DNA of 6,533 nucleotides from Halalkaliarchaeum sp036625675 (GCA_036625675.1 JAZKTH010000138.1:1-6533); one strand, 5' to 3'; positions 1-4,881 are shown, counted from the stretch's first letter. Translations and numbers: made by a program. Notes: generated by a model not told the origin, from the letters alone.

Positions 1-51
1 TTGAGGGCGCTGTCCTGTAGAGGTCCGCCGGTTCAAATCCGGTCCCACGCA
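1..51 (+). tRNA. tRNA-Leu (anticodon GAG), 3' part only
   Basis: The window opens inside the anticodon loop. Bases 1-7 (ttgaggg) form the loop, with GAG at 3-5 reading CUC/CUU, and 8-12 (cgctg) is the 3' strand of the anticodon stem. Bases 13-26 are a long, class II variable arm (cct/agg stem, gtag loop), which together with the anticodon points to Leu. The T arm is 27-31/39-43 around a 7-nt loop, the 3' acceptor strand is 44-50 (cccacgc), and the discriminator base is A51. CCA is not encoded. CTTTT at 52-56 is a likely transcription stop. The D arm, 5' acceptor strand and promoter lie outside the window, so the anticodon stem cannot be checked against its partner strand. Confidence 0.9.
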
Positions 52-61
52 CTTTTCGGCG
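28..61 (+). repeat. tRNA 3'-end direct repeat, copy 1 (att-like)
   Basis: This is the left copy of a perfect 34-bp direct repeat. It covers most of the T arm, the acceptor strand and discriminator of the tRNA-Leu gene, and 10 bp of trailer (ctttt plus cggcg). The second copy is at 192-225, exactly 164 bp downstream. Tyrosine recombinases of archaeal elements typically target tRNA 3' ends and leave such duplications, so this is a candidate attachment site. No integrase is present in the window. Confidence 0.8.
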
Positions 62-117
62 GCACAACGCGACGAGAGCCGCGAGCGTAGCGAACGGCTC
101 GAGGAGCCGTGCCGCCG
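57..117. repeat. nested inverted repeat after the tRNA
   Basis: The outer perfect 9-bp arms cggcggcac (57-65) and gtgccgccg (109-117) enclose an inner hairpin gagccg (76-81)/cggctc (95-100). The inner loop contains gagcgtagcga. A competing hairpin ggctc (96-100)/gagcc (104-108) uses the same arm, so two folds are possible. The structure starts right after the CTTTT of the tRNA trailer and overlaps the last 5 bp of the att-like repeat. Confidence 0.55.
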
Positions 118-148
118 TAAATACGTCTCTGGAAAGGAGTTGAACCCT

Positions 149-190
149 GGAAGTCGCAGCGGCCGAGCGTAGCGAGGCCGACCGTCTTCC
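149..190. repeat. two-tier hairpin next to att copy 2
   Basis: Outer arms ggaag (149-153) and cttcc (186-190) enclose inner arms cggcc (160-164) and ggccg (176-180). The 11-nt loop gagcgtagcga (165-175) is the same loop sequence as in the hairpin at 76-100, although the stems differ. It ends 1 nt before the second att-like repeat. A conserved loop on different stems suggests a small repeat family rather than chance, but only two copies are visible. Confidence 0.5.
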
Positions 191-191
191 T

Positions 192-225
192 CCGGTTCAA
201 ATCCGGTCCCACGCACTTTTCGGCG
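192..225 (+). repeat. tRNA 3'-end direct repeat, copy 2 (att-like)
   Basis: This is the right copy of the perfect 34-bp repeat. It is an isolated T arm and acceptor 3' strand with no matching 5' acceptor strand (gcgtggg) upstream, so it is not a working tRNA gene. Only about 130 bp separate the two copies, too little for an intact element. It therefore looks like a scar left by integration and deletion, or the edge of a decayed element. Confidence 0.75.
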
Positions 226-292
226 ATACACCGTGACTGGAGAGAGACGACTATCCCGGGCGCCCCGGAACCGCCCGCGGCGACGCCACGAG

Positions 293-299
293 CTATATT
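293..299 (+). promoter_or_regulatory. TATA box of the zinc-ribbon gene
   Basis: ctatatt lies about 25 nt before the ATG at 321, as expected for a leaderless haloarchaeal mRNA. It is flanked by a 6-bp inverted repeat, cacgag (287-292) and ctcgtg (314-319), which could be an operator spanning TATA box and start site. Confidence 0.55.
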
Positions 300-320
300 C
301 CTTCGACCCGTTCCTCGTGT

Positions 321-695
321 ATGGTCGAAGTGACGTACTACTGTCCGTACTGTGGGGCCGTGACCGGCGTCGAACGCGACGGCTACCTCCGGGACGACTG
401 TGTGACGCGGGAGCCCCTCGAGGGGTGGGAATACGCCGACCCGATCGGGGACGTCGAGTCCGCCGACGGTATCGAGTTCGTCTGCCTGGGCGACGAGACC
501 GGAGGGGAGGGAGAGGGAGGCGGGGTGACTCACGGATCTGGCGATCCCTCCGGAGACGGGCCGGACGGCCCCCAGGTCGACAGGGACGGCTGCGGCCGCA
601 CGTTCTACCTGAACTTTCTGAGGTACGAGAACGGCGAGCCCGTCTCACACCGCTCGCCGTCGTACGACCGGCCGCGGTTCGACTTCAGGCGGTGA
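321..695 (+). CDS. small zinc-ribbon-like protein, function unknown
   Basis: This is a 124-residue acidic protein. I do not recognise a characterised family. The N terminus carries CPYC (Cys8, Cys11); later come Cys55 (FVCLGD) and Cys91 (DGCGRTFY). The spacing fits a zinc ribbon whose second half is split by a Gly/Glu/Asp-rich, low-complexity linker at about residues 59-85, encoded by a purine-rich tract near 498-525. Cys27 is an extra cysteine. The tail after residue 110 is basic and aromatic (SYDRPRFDFRR), which could contact nucleic acid or a partner; this is inference. The ATG at 321 is chosen because a TATA box sits 25 nt upstream. The gene stands alone, about 97 bp before the next gene on the same strand. 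There is no signal peptide or membrane segment, so it is probably cytoplasmic. Confidence 0.75.
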   Translation: MVEVTYYCPYCGAVTGVERDGYLRDDCVTREPLEGWEYADPIGDVESADGIEFVCLGDETGGEGEGGGVTHGSGDPSGDGPDGPQVDRDGCGRTFYLNFLRYENGEPVSHRSPSYDRPRFDFRR

Positions 696-792
696 GTTCC
701 GCCGCGGCGACGAATCTTGCCGACACGAACGACGTACCCGGCGCCCCGGGGGACCCGACACACCCAAGAGTCGGGTGAGACTACTCCACTGT

Positions 793-1251
793 ATGTATAC
801 GGGGAGGCCAGAGAAACCGTGCTGTCTGTGCGATCGCAGCGAGACCCGGCACCGGATCGACCTCCCGCCCCGGGCACTCGAGTCGATGAAAAACGCCGGA
901 CCGATCGCGTGGCAGGACGTCGAGGGCGAAGTTTCGCTTTTCTTCTGTCAGAGCGACTGGGAAGTAGTACGGGACCTGGTGATCGACACCGGTATGAGCC
1001 CGCTCCCCCGGTGCAACGCGGCGCGGGCGTCCTTCTCCCTCAGGGAGGACTTCGAGGCCTACCTGAACGAGACGCGGGCGGAACCCGATCAGGCCCCCCT
1101 CGAGTCACGGATGCTCGGAGACGCTCGCGAGACGATTGCGCGGTACGAGGACGGGGACGAACTGGTCGAGCTCCGCGACGTCGTCGAAGCCCGGCTCGTG
1201 GAGTGGACTGTCGGAGACAGCGAACCGCAGGGGAACGCACCGGAAAACTGA
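793..1251 (+). CDS. hypothetical Cys-rich-N-terminus protein
   Basis: This is a 152-residue acidic protein of unrecognised family. The N terminus has PCCLCD, giving a CxxC pair (Cys10, Cys13). Cys52 follows in an LFFCQSDWEVV stretch that resembles the second zinc knuckle of treble-clef fingers, and Cys74 comes later. A zinc site is therefore possible but not proven. The region from residue 80 on is charged and probably helical (REDFEAYLNETRAE, ETIARYEDGDELVELRDVVEARL). I chose the ATG at 793; an in-frame GTG at 775 would add six residues (MRLLHC) without acidic character. No clear TATA box is visible, so it may be read through from the gene ending at 695, 97 bp upstream. It ends 3 nt from the opposing gene's stop, so the two transcripts probably overlap at their 3' ends. 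Confidence 0.7.
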   Translation: MYTGRPEKPCCLCDRSETRHRIDLPPRALESMKNAGPIAWQDVEGEVSLFFCQSDWEVVRDLVIDTGMSPLPRCNAARASFSLREDFEAYLNETRAEPDQAPLESRMLGDARETIARYEDGDELVELRDVVEARLVEWTVGDSEPQGNAPEN

Positions 1252-1254
1252 ATC

Positions 1255-1638
1255 CTACCTGCCGGTTGGCGTGAGGTCGTCGCCGACGGCGTTCATGACC
1301 TGGACTGCCGCGCTCGCGGCGAGCCCGCGGGCGACCTCGTCGCGTTCGGTGTCGTCGAGGCCGGTTTCCAGCTCGTCCGGGTCGGGCGCGAAACCCGCAC
1401 TGACGGGGTGTCCCGCCGGCGGATTGACCGCGACGGTCGCTTCGACGCCGTTCTGTCCGTGCGAAAGCTCCGAGCCGACGACGTAGCCCTCGGGGAGATA
1501 CGACTCGGTACGGGTGACGATGCCGGCGACGGCCCGCCTGAGGGCGCGCTCCTGCTCGTCGGAGAGCGCGGCGCCGGCGGTTGATTGACCCGCTTCTACG
1601 ACGCCGGGTGCCCCAGCGTAGGGGTTGTTTCCGTTCAT
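1255..1638 (-). CDS. haloarchaeal conserved protein, DUF5811-like
   Basis: This 127-residue protein starts MNGNNPYAGAPG and contains LSDEQERALRRAVAGIVTRTESYLP (about residues 25-50), then YVVGSELSHGQNGVEATVAVNPPAGHPVSAGF (about 52-83). This arrangement matches what I recall of the DUF5811 family, which is conserved in halophilic archaea and has no known function; the family name is from memory. It has no Cys, no signal peptide and no membrane segment. The C-terminal third is acidic and then Ala-rich (ERDEVARGLAASAAVQVMNAV), probably helical. The ATG at 1638 lies about 31 nt from a clear TATA box (1669-1675), leaving at most a very short leader. The stop lies 3 nt from the stop of the plus-strand gene ending at 1251. 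It is probably transcribed alone. Confidence 0.8.
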   Translation of the reverse strand: MNGNNPYAGAPGVVEAGQSTAGAALSDEQERALRRAVAGIVTRTESYLPEGYVVGSELSHGQNGVEATVAVNPPAGHPVSAGFAPDPDELETGLDDTERDEVARGLAASAAVQVMNAVGDDLTPTGR

Positions 1639-1668
1639 CGAAGTCGGGGGAGATAGGCGAAGACGGCG

Positions 1669-1675
1669 TATAAAA
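1669..1675 (-). promoter_or_regulatory. TATA box of the DUF5811-like gene
   Basis: On the minus strand this reads TTTTATA, ending about 31 nt before the ATG at 1638. It predicts transcription starting a few nt upstream of the ATG. No Shine-Dalgarno sequence is present between. Confidence 0.6.
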
Positions 1676-1727
1676 CCGTCGACCGTTCACAATTTTCTGG
1701 GTTCCGCTCGCCACGGATCAGCGGTGT

Positions 1728-1744
1728 GGCCGAGGGACTCGGCC
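1728..1744 (-). terminator. hairpin downstream of halocyanin
   Basis: A perfect 7-bp stem ggccgag/ctcggcc with a 3-nt loop (gga) lies 24 nt past the halocyanin stop, in the short gap before the next minus-strand promoter. There is no T tract after it on the minus strand, so a terminator role is only a guess from position. The neighbouring gccttcggc (1742-1750) offers an alternative small hairpin. Confidence 0.3.
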
Positions 1745-1767
1745 TTCGGCAGCCGGATTTCGAGTTC

Positions 1768-2280
1768 TCACTCTACAACGATCGCGCCTTTCATTCCCAC
1801 GGCGAGGTGTGGCTCGCAGTGGTACAGCGCGATTCCGGCCTCCTCGAGTGTTTGTTCGAAGGTTTCCCCTTCCGCGTTCACCGGGTCCCCCGACGAGAAC
1901 TCGTAGTCGGACTCCCCGATCTGGTCCTCGGGTTCGGCTTCCACGTTGTGCTCGCCGCCCTTACCGGTCCACTCCCACCGGATCGTCGTCCCCGGGGACA
2001 CGGCGACTGCGACGGGACCGAACTCGATTCCAGTGTCGCCCGTTCCGACGCCGACGTCGACCGTGTCCTGGCCGCGGTGATCGACGATCGTTCCGTCGTA
2101 GTTCGGTGCCGCGGCACCGACTTCCGTCTCGGTGAGCCACTCCTCTACCGCCGGGTAGTCCTCGCCCGAGAGCGTCTCGTCGCTCCCGTCCCCGCTACAG
2201 CCGGCGAGACCGGTCGCCACCGCCGCCGCGCCTGTCGCCTGAAGATAGCTCCGCCTCGTCAATCTGGGGTCTGACTCCAT
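1768..2280 (-). CDS. halocyanin (Tat-exported blue copper lipoprotein)
   Basis: This is a 170-residue membrane-anchored electron carrier. Residues 1-28 form a twin-arginine signal: RR at 9-10 followed by SYLQATG, a small-residue hydrophobic stretch, and the lipobox LAGC with Cys28 as the predicted lipidated residue. An acidic linker follows (about 29-55). The cupredoxin domain spans about 60-170 with type I copper ligands His111 (GGEHNV), Cys155, His158 and Met163 (YHCEPHLAVGM). It ends on the typical beta strand KGAIVVE. The protein folds in the cytoplasm, is exported by Tat, and passes electrons at the outer face of the membrane; its partner is not visible here. All copper ligands are present, so it should be functional. 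The ATG at 2280 has a TATA box 25-30 nt upstream, so it is probably leaderless. Family assignment is firm; the redox partner is unknown. Confidence 0.95.
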   Translation of the reverse strand: MESDPRLTRRSYLQATGAAAVATGLAGCSGDGSDETLSGEDYPAVEEWLTETEVGAAAPNYDGTIVDHRGQDTVDVGVGTGDTGIEFGPVAVAVSPGTTIRWEWTGKGGEHNVEAEPEDQIGESDYEFSSGDPVNAEGETFEQTLEEAGIALYHCEPHLAVGMKGAIVVE

Positions 2281-2304
2281 ACCAAATTGTAGGGTCTCCA
2301 GACG

Positions 2305-2310
2305 TATATC
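2305..2310 (-). promoter_or_regulatory. TATA box of halocyanin
   Basis: GATATA on the minus strand is centred about 27 nt before the ATG at 2280, which predicts a leaderless transcript. The region just upstream is unusually AT-rich for this genome. Confidence 0.6.
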
Positions 2311-2319
2311 CCTAGTGCT

Positions 2320-2339
2320 ATTTTAACCATTTTTAAAAT
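2320..2339 (-). promoter_or_regulatory. inverted repeat upstream of the halocyanin promoter
   Basis: Perfect 7-bp arms attttaa (2320-2326) and ttaaaat (2333-2339) flank a 6-bp spacer. The dyad begins 10 bp upstream of the halocyanin TATA box, where haloarchaeal activators usually bind. It lies in an AT-rich block (2311-2375), so chance symmetry is possible. No regulator gene is adjacent. Confidence 0.4.
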
Positions 2340-2456
2340 TACTTATTTCATATATTTCATCGATTTCGGCTCTTTAAAGTCACAGGACGGGAATGGCTCG
2401 TATATCTGATCGGCGTATTCTCCCTCGGTGATATTCCGTCTACGTACGCCTGCGAA

Positions 2457-2522
2457 GTTTCGGTTTCTGTCACCGGGAACTCACCGTTTCCGAATCTGTC
2501 ACCGGGGAGTTACCGTTTCCGA
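2457..2522. repeat. 29-bp tandem repeat, about 2.3 units
   Basis: Units begin at 2457, 2486 and 2515. The core tctgtcaccggg is identical at 2466-2477 and 2495-2506, and the following accgtttccga is identical at 2483-2493 and 2512-2522. Between 2466-2493 and 2495-2522 I count three mismatches in 28 positions. It lies in the 277-bp gap between the oxidoreductase stop (2558) and the halocyanin start (2280). I see no gene in that gap. Confidence 0.7.
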
Positions 2523-2557
2523 CCAGATTCGCACGACCCGCCTTACGCGCAGTCTCT

Positions 2558-3583
2558 TCATTCCTCGGGCTCTGCGGCCTTCACGAGCTGTTTGCCGACG
2601 TTCTCGCCCTCGAATAGTCCCAGGAAGGCGTCGGGCGCGTTCTCGAGCCCGTCGGTGACGGTTTCCCGATGCCGGAGCGTGCCGGACCGAAGCCACTCGG
2701 CGAGCTGTCGACGCGCCGCGTCGAACCGCGTCCGGAAGTCGCCCACCAGGAACCCCTCGACGGCGGCGCGGGTTTCGATGAGCCGCGGCAATTTCCGCGG
2801 TCCGGTCGGAACTTCCGTGGCGTTGTACAGCGCGATCTGGCCGCAGACGGCAACCCGGGCGTCGACTGCGAGTCGGTCGAACACGGCGTCGGTGATCTCC
2901 CCGCCGACGTTGTCGAAGTAGCTGTCGACCCCGTCCGGCGCGACCTCGTCGAGAGCGGCGGCGTAGTCGTCCGTCGTCGCGTAGTTGATCCCGGCGTCGA
3001 ATCCGAGCTCGTCCTCGAGAAACTGGACCTTCCCGTCCGTTCCCGCGAAGCCGACGACTCGGGCGCCGTCTAGCTGTGCGATCTGTCCGGCGACGGACCC
3101 CACTGCACCGGCCGCGCCGGTGACGACGAACGTCTCGCCGGCGTGCGGTTCGGCGACCTCGCGGACGCCGAAGTAGGCGGTGAGCCCGGTCAGGCCGAGG
3201 ACTCCGAGGAACGCCGACAGGGGCGCGAGTTCCGGATCCACCTCGGTGAGGGCCGACCCCGTGGCTGTCGCGTACTCGGCCCACTGGAGGTTGCCGGTGA
3301 CGACGTCCCCCGGATCGAATCCGGCGCCGTTGCTCTCGACCACTTCACCGACGACTCTCCCCTCGAGGGGATCGCCGACCGCCCACGCCTCGGCGTAGGA
3401 GTCGCCCTCGCGCATCCGTCCCCGCATGTACGGGTCGACCGAGAGGTACAGCGTCCTGACCAGCGCTTCGCCGGGATCGGGCCGAGGCGCTGACCGTTCT
3501 TTCAGGGCGAACGCCGACTCGTCGGGGACCCCGGTGGGTCGCTTCGCGAGCTCGTAGACCAGATTCGCGTCCGGGTCGGGCAT
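2558..3583 (-). CDS. NADPH-dependent MDR-family oxidoreductase (CurA/prostaglandin reductase-like)
   Basis: This is a 341-residue zinc-independent medium-chain dehydrogenase/reductase of the leukotriene B4 dehydrogenase/curcumin reductase type, which reduces the C=C bond of conjugated enones and enals with NADPH. Visible features are the N-terminal catalytic fold with the family signature LSVDPYMRGRM (about 47-57), GDVVTGNLQWAEYA (92-105), LGVLGLTGLTAYFG (126-139), the Rossmann nucleotide-binding motif VTGAAGAVGSVAGQIA (154-169), and VDSYFDNVGG (219-228) followed by VAVCGQIALYN. The length matches the family. I chose the ATG at 3583 (MPDPDANLVYELAKRPTG), where homologues normally begin; the frame stays open to 3658, but that extension reads into the divergent promoter and lacks family similarity. 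It is probably a cytoplasmic detoxification enzyme. The true substrate cannot be told from sequence. Confidence 0.93.
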   Translation of the reverse strand: MPDPDANLVYELAKRPTGVPDESAFALKERSAPRPDPGEALVRTLYLSVDPYMRGRMREGDSYAEAWAVGDPLEGRVVGEVVESNGAGFDPGDVVTGNLQWAEYATATGSALTEVDPELAPLSAFLGVLGLTGLTAYFGVREVAEPHAGETFVVTGAAGAVGSVAGQIAQLDGARVVGFAGTDGKVQFLEDELGFDAGINYATTDDYAAALDEVAPDGVDSYFDNVGGEITDAVFDRLAVDARVAVCGQIALYNATEVPTGPRKLPRLIETRAAVEGFLVGDFRTRFDAARRQLAEWLRSGTLRHRETVTDGLENAPDAFLGLFEGENVGKQLVKAAEPEE

Positions 3584-3608
3584 GTCGACCACTACGACAC
3601 CCGGGAGG

Positions 3609-3620
3609 AAGGCGTTTGGG
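3609..3620 (-). promoter_or_regulatory. promoter element of the MDR oxidoreductase
   Basis: CCCAAACGCCTT on the minus strand ends 25 nt before the ATG at 3583, exactly where the core promoter should be. The same 12 bases precede the deaminase gene (4710-4721). No canonical TATA box is present, so this is the likely BRE/TATA equivalent. Confidence 0.5.
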
Positions 3621-3656
3621 TCGTTCGGTCCGCCGACCCCGAGCCCCGCCGATGTC

Positions 3657-3667
3657 AAGGCTTATCA
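3657..3667 (+). promoter_or_regulatory. TATA-like box of the FKBP gene
   Basis: aaggcttatca is centred about 27 nt before the ATG at 3690. TTAT serves as the TATA-like core. The promoter lies back to back with that of the MDR oxidoreductase in a 106-bp divergent intergenic region. Confidence 0.5.
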
Positions 3668-3689
3668 TCCGACAACAACTGGATGTGGT

Positions 3690-4154
3690 ATGACGATCAC
3701 GGAAGGCGATTCCGTCACGATCGAGTTCACCGGCCGCCGGGCCGACGGCAGCGTCTTCAGTACCTCGCGGGAGTCGGTCGCGGTCGACTCGGGGCTCGCG
3801 GAGGAACGACCCGGCGGCGACTACAGTCCGCTGACGGTCGAGATCGGCGCCGGAGAGCTCATCGAGGGGCTCGAGGAGGCGCTCGTCGGCATGGAAGAGG
3901 GAGACACCCTCTCGGTCGAGCTTCCCCCCGAGAAGGCGTACGAGTGGAGCGAGGACAACATCCGCGAGTTCGGCGCCGGCCAGCTCGCACAGGTCGTCGG
4001 CGAAATGCCCGAGGAGGGCGAATACGTCAGAACGCAGGACGGGTCCGTGGCCGAGGTACTCCACCAGGACAGCGACGTGGTCAGGCTCGACTTCAACCAC
4101 GAACTCGCGGGTGAAACTCTCTCGTTCGACGTCGAAGTCGTCGACGTCAGCTGA
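3690..4154 (+). CDS. FKBP-type peptidyl-prolyl isomerase (SlyD-like)
   Basis: This 154-residue protein is a two-domain archaeal FKBP that speeds cis-trans isomerisation of prolyl bonds and acts as a holding chaperone. The FKBP part begins FTGRRADGSVFSTS (13-26) and continues with LTVEIGAGELIEGLEEALVGMEEGD (48-72), the family's core. A flap-inserted (IF) chaperone domain follows from about 84 to 128, and the chain returns to the FKBP fold with DFNHELAGETLSFDVEVVDV (134-153). This order is typical of short archaeal FKBPs. There is no His-rich metal-binding tail as in bacterial SlyD and no signal peptide, so it is cytoplasmic. The ATG at 3690 is chosen by alignment to the family and by the TATA-like box 25 nt upstream; the frame is open to 3582 but that part overlaps the divergent gene. 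Confidence 0.94.
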   Translation: MTITEGDSVTIEFTGRRADGSVFSTSRESVAVDSGLAEERPGGDYSPLTVEIGAGELIEGLEEALVGMEEGDTLSVELPPEKAYEWSEDNIREFGAGQLAQVVGEMPEEGEYVRTQDGSVAEVLHQDSDVVRLDFNHELAGETLSFDVEVVDVS

Positions 4155-4197
4155 GATCGTCGGCGAGGGCCGGGTGTGCTGGTGTGAGGTGTGCAAT

Positions 4198-4211
4198 GGT
4201 CGAACTCGACC
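4198..4211. terminator. hairpin between convergent FKBP and deaminase genes
   Basis: ggtcga/tcgacc with a 2-nt spacer (in practice a 4-bp stem and 6-nt loop) lies in the 62-bp gap between two opposing stop codons. It could serve as a two-way stop, but the stem is short and no T tract follows, so support is weak. Confidence 0.25.
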
Positions 4212-4216
4212 GGACG

Positions 4217-4681
4217 TCACCAGTCGAACTCGACGTGGATCTGCCGCCCCTCCTCGTTCAGTACCGGCCCGACGACTTCGGTGACGTCGTCGAGGATCTC
4301 GTCCGAACGGACCGGCACGTCGGATCCGGTGAACTCCCCGATCTCGTCGCCCCCGACGCTGTAGACGACCCGCCCCAGTCCGGCGTTCGCCATTCCACCG
4401 GCACACATCGGGCAGGGTTCGGTGCTCGTGTACATCGCCGTCCGGCGACGTTCGGCGGGGGTGAGCTCCCGGGTCGCGCGGAACGCGAGGTGGAGTTCCG
4501 GGTGGCGACGGATGTCGTCCTCGGTGACGACCCGGTTCGACTCGGCCATGACGACGGAGTCGTCCCGAACGAGCACGGAACCGAACGGGTGGTCGCCGCG
4601 TTCGGCGGCCTCCCGGGCGAGTTCGAACGCCCGTCTCATGTGTGATTCGTGCCGGAAGTCGTCGAAGTTCGGGCGGGTCAT
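4217..4681 (-). CDS. nucleoside (cytidine/guanine-type) deaminase
   Basis: This 154-residue zinc hydrolase belongs to the cytidine deaminase-like fold, in the nucleoside deaminase branch related to guanine deaminases and TadA. Visible in order are the N-terminal helix (RRAFELAREAAERG), HPFGSVLVRDDSVVMAESNRV (31-51), the catalytic His60-Pro-Glu62 followed by LHLAFRA, and the zinc-binding STEPCPMCAGG with Cys90 and Cys93. His60, Cys90 and Cys93 hold the zinc and Glu62 shuttles protons. The usual motif is HAE; here it is HPE. The family's usual RVVYSVGG strand follows (104-111). All catalytic residues are present, so it should be active; the base substrate cannot be decided. The ATG at 4681 has the CCCAAACGCCTT promoter element upstream. 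It converges with the FKBP gene, with 62 bp between stops. Confidence 0.92.
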   Translation of the reverse strand: MTRPNFDDFRHESHMRRAFELAREAAERGDHPFGSVLVRDDSVVMAESNRVVTEDDIRRHPELHLAFRATRELTPAERRRTAMYTSTEPCPMCAGGMANAGLGRVVYSVGGDEIGEFTGSDVPVRSDEILDDVTEVVGPVLNEEGRQIHVEFDW

Positions 4682-4709
4682 CTCGGCGTATCAGACCCCT
4701 CCCAGACAC

Positions 4710-4721
4710 AAGGCGTTTGGG
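4710..4721 (-). promoter_or_regulatory. promoter element of the deaminase
   Basis: CCCAAACGCCTT on the minus strand ends 28 nt before the ATG at 4681. It is identical over 12 bp to the element upstream of the MDR oxidoreductase, at nearly the same distance from the start. Confidence 0.5.
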
Positions 4722-4725
4722 GGGT

Positions 4726-4743
4726 CGGTAGTGAAAACTACCG
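4726..4743. repeat. 7-bp hairpin with GAAA loop
   Basis: cggtagt (4726-4732), loop gaaa, actaccg (4737-4743). It lies 4 bp upstream of the deaminase core promoter element on the minus strand, and about 140 bp downstream of the transporter stop. It could be an operator, or a processing/terminator stem of the transporter mRNA. A second G/C stem, cccgg/ccggg, lies at 4748-4760. Confidence 0.5.
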
Positions 4744-4881
4744 GAGGCCCGGCCCCCGGGTGTGGTATTGCGACCTTCCGGAGCGGTATCGGCGTCTCGC
4801 TTTCACGTTCGGACCGCGGCGGTAGCCGGCGAGAGGATGGTCCCACCGGTCCGCTTTTCGAGCAGGTGCGACGCGCGACCG

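Noticed and set aside
191..215. A second tRNA gene ending at 215
   Set aside because: Only the T arm and 3' acceptor strand exist. No 5' acceptor strand, D arm or anticodon arm is found upstream, so it is a duplicated fragment.
1040..1714. 224-residue minus-strand frame across two genes and a promoter
   Set aside because: The translation is almost only Arg, Gly and Pro with no motif, and it overlaps the DUF5811-like gene in another frame.
1721..1768. tRNA-like stretch (gtggccgag... and gagttc)
   Set aside because: There is no T arm of the ggttcnantcc type and no closing acceptor stem; the resemblance is limited to the hairpin at 1728-1744.
2457..2522. CRISPR array
   Set aside because: The units follow each other directly with a 29-bp period and no spacers, only about 2.3 copies, and no cas genes nearby.
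2499..3284. 261-residue minus-strand frame within the MDR oxidoreductase
   Set aside because: Basic, low-complexity translation in the wrong frame of a gene with full MDR motifs.
3345..4709. 454-residue open frame on the minus strand opposite FKBP and through the deaminase
   Set aside because: It is an Arg-rich shadow frame antisense to the FKBP gene and out of frame with the deaminase and oxidoreductase, which have clear family motifs. Long shadow frames are expected at this GC content.
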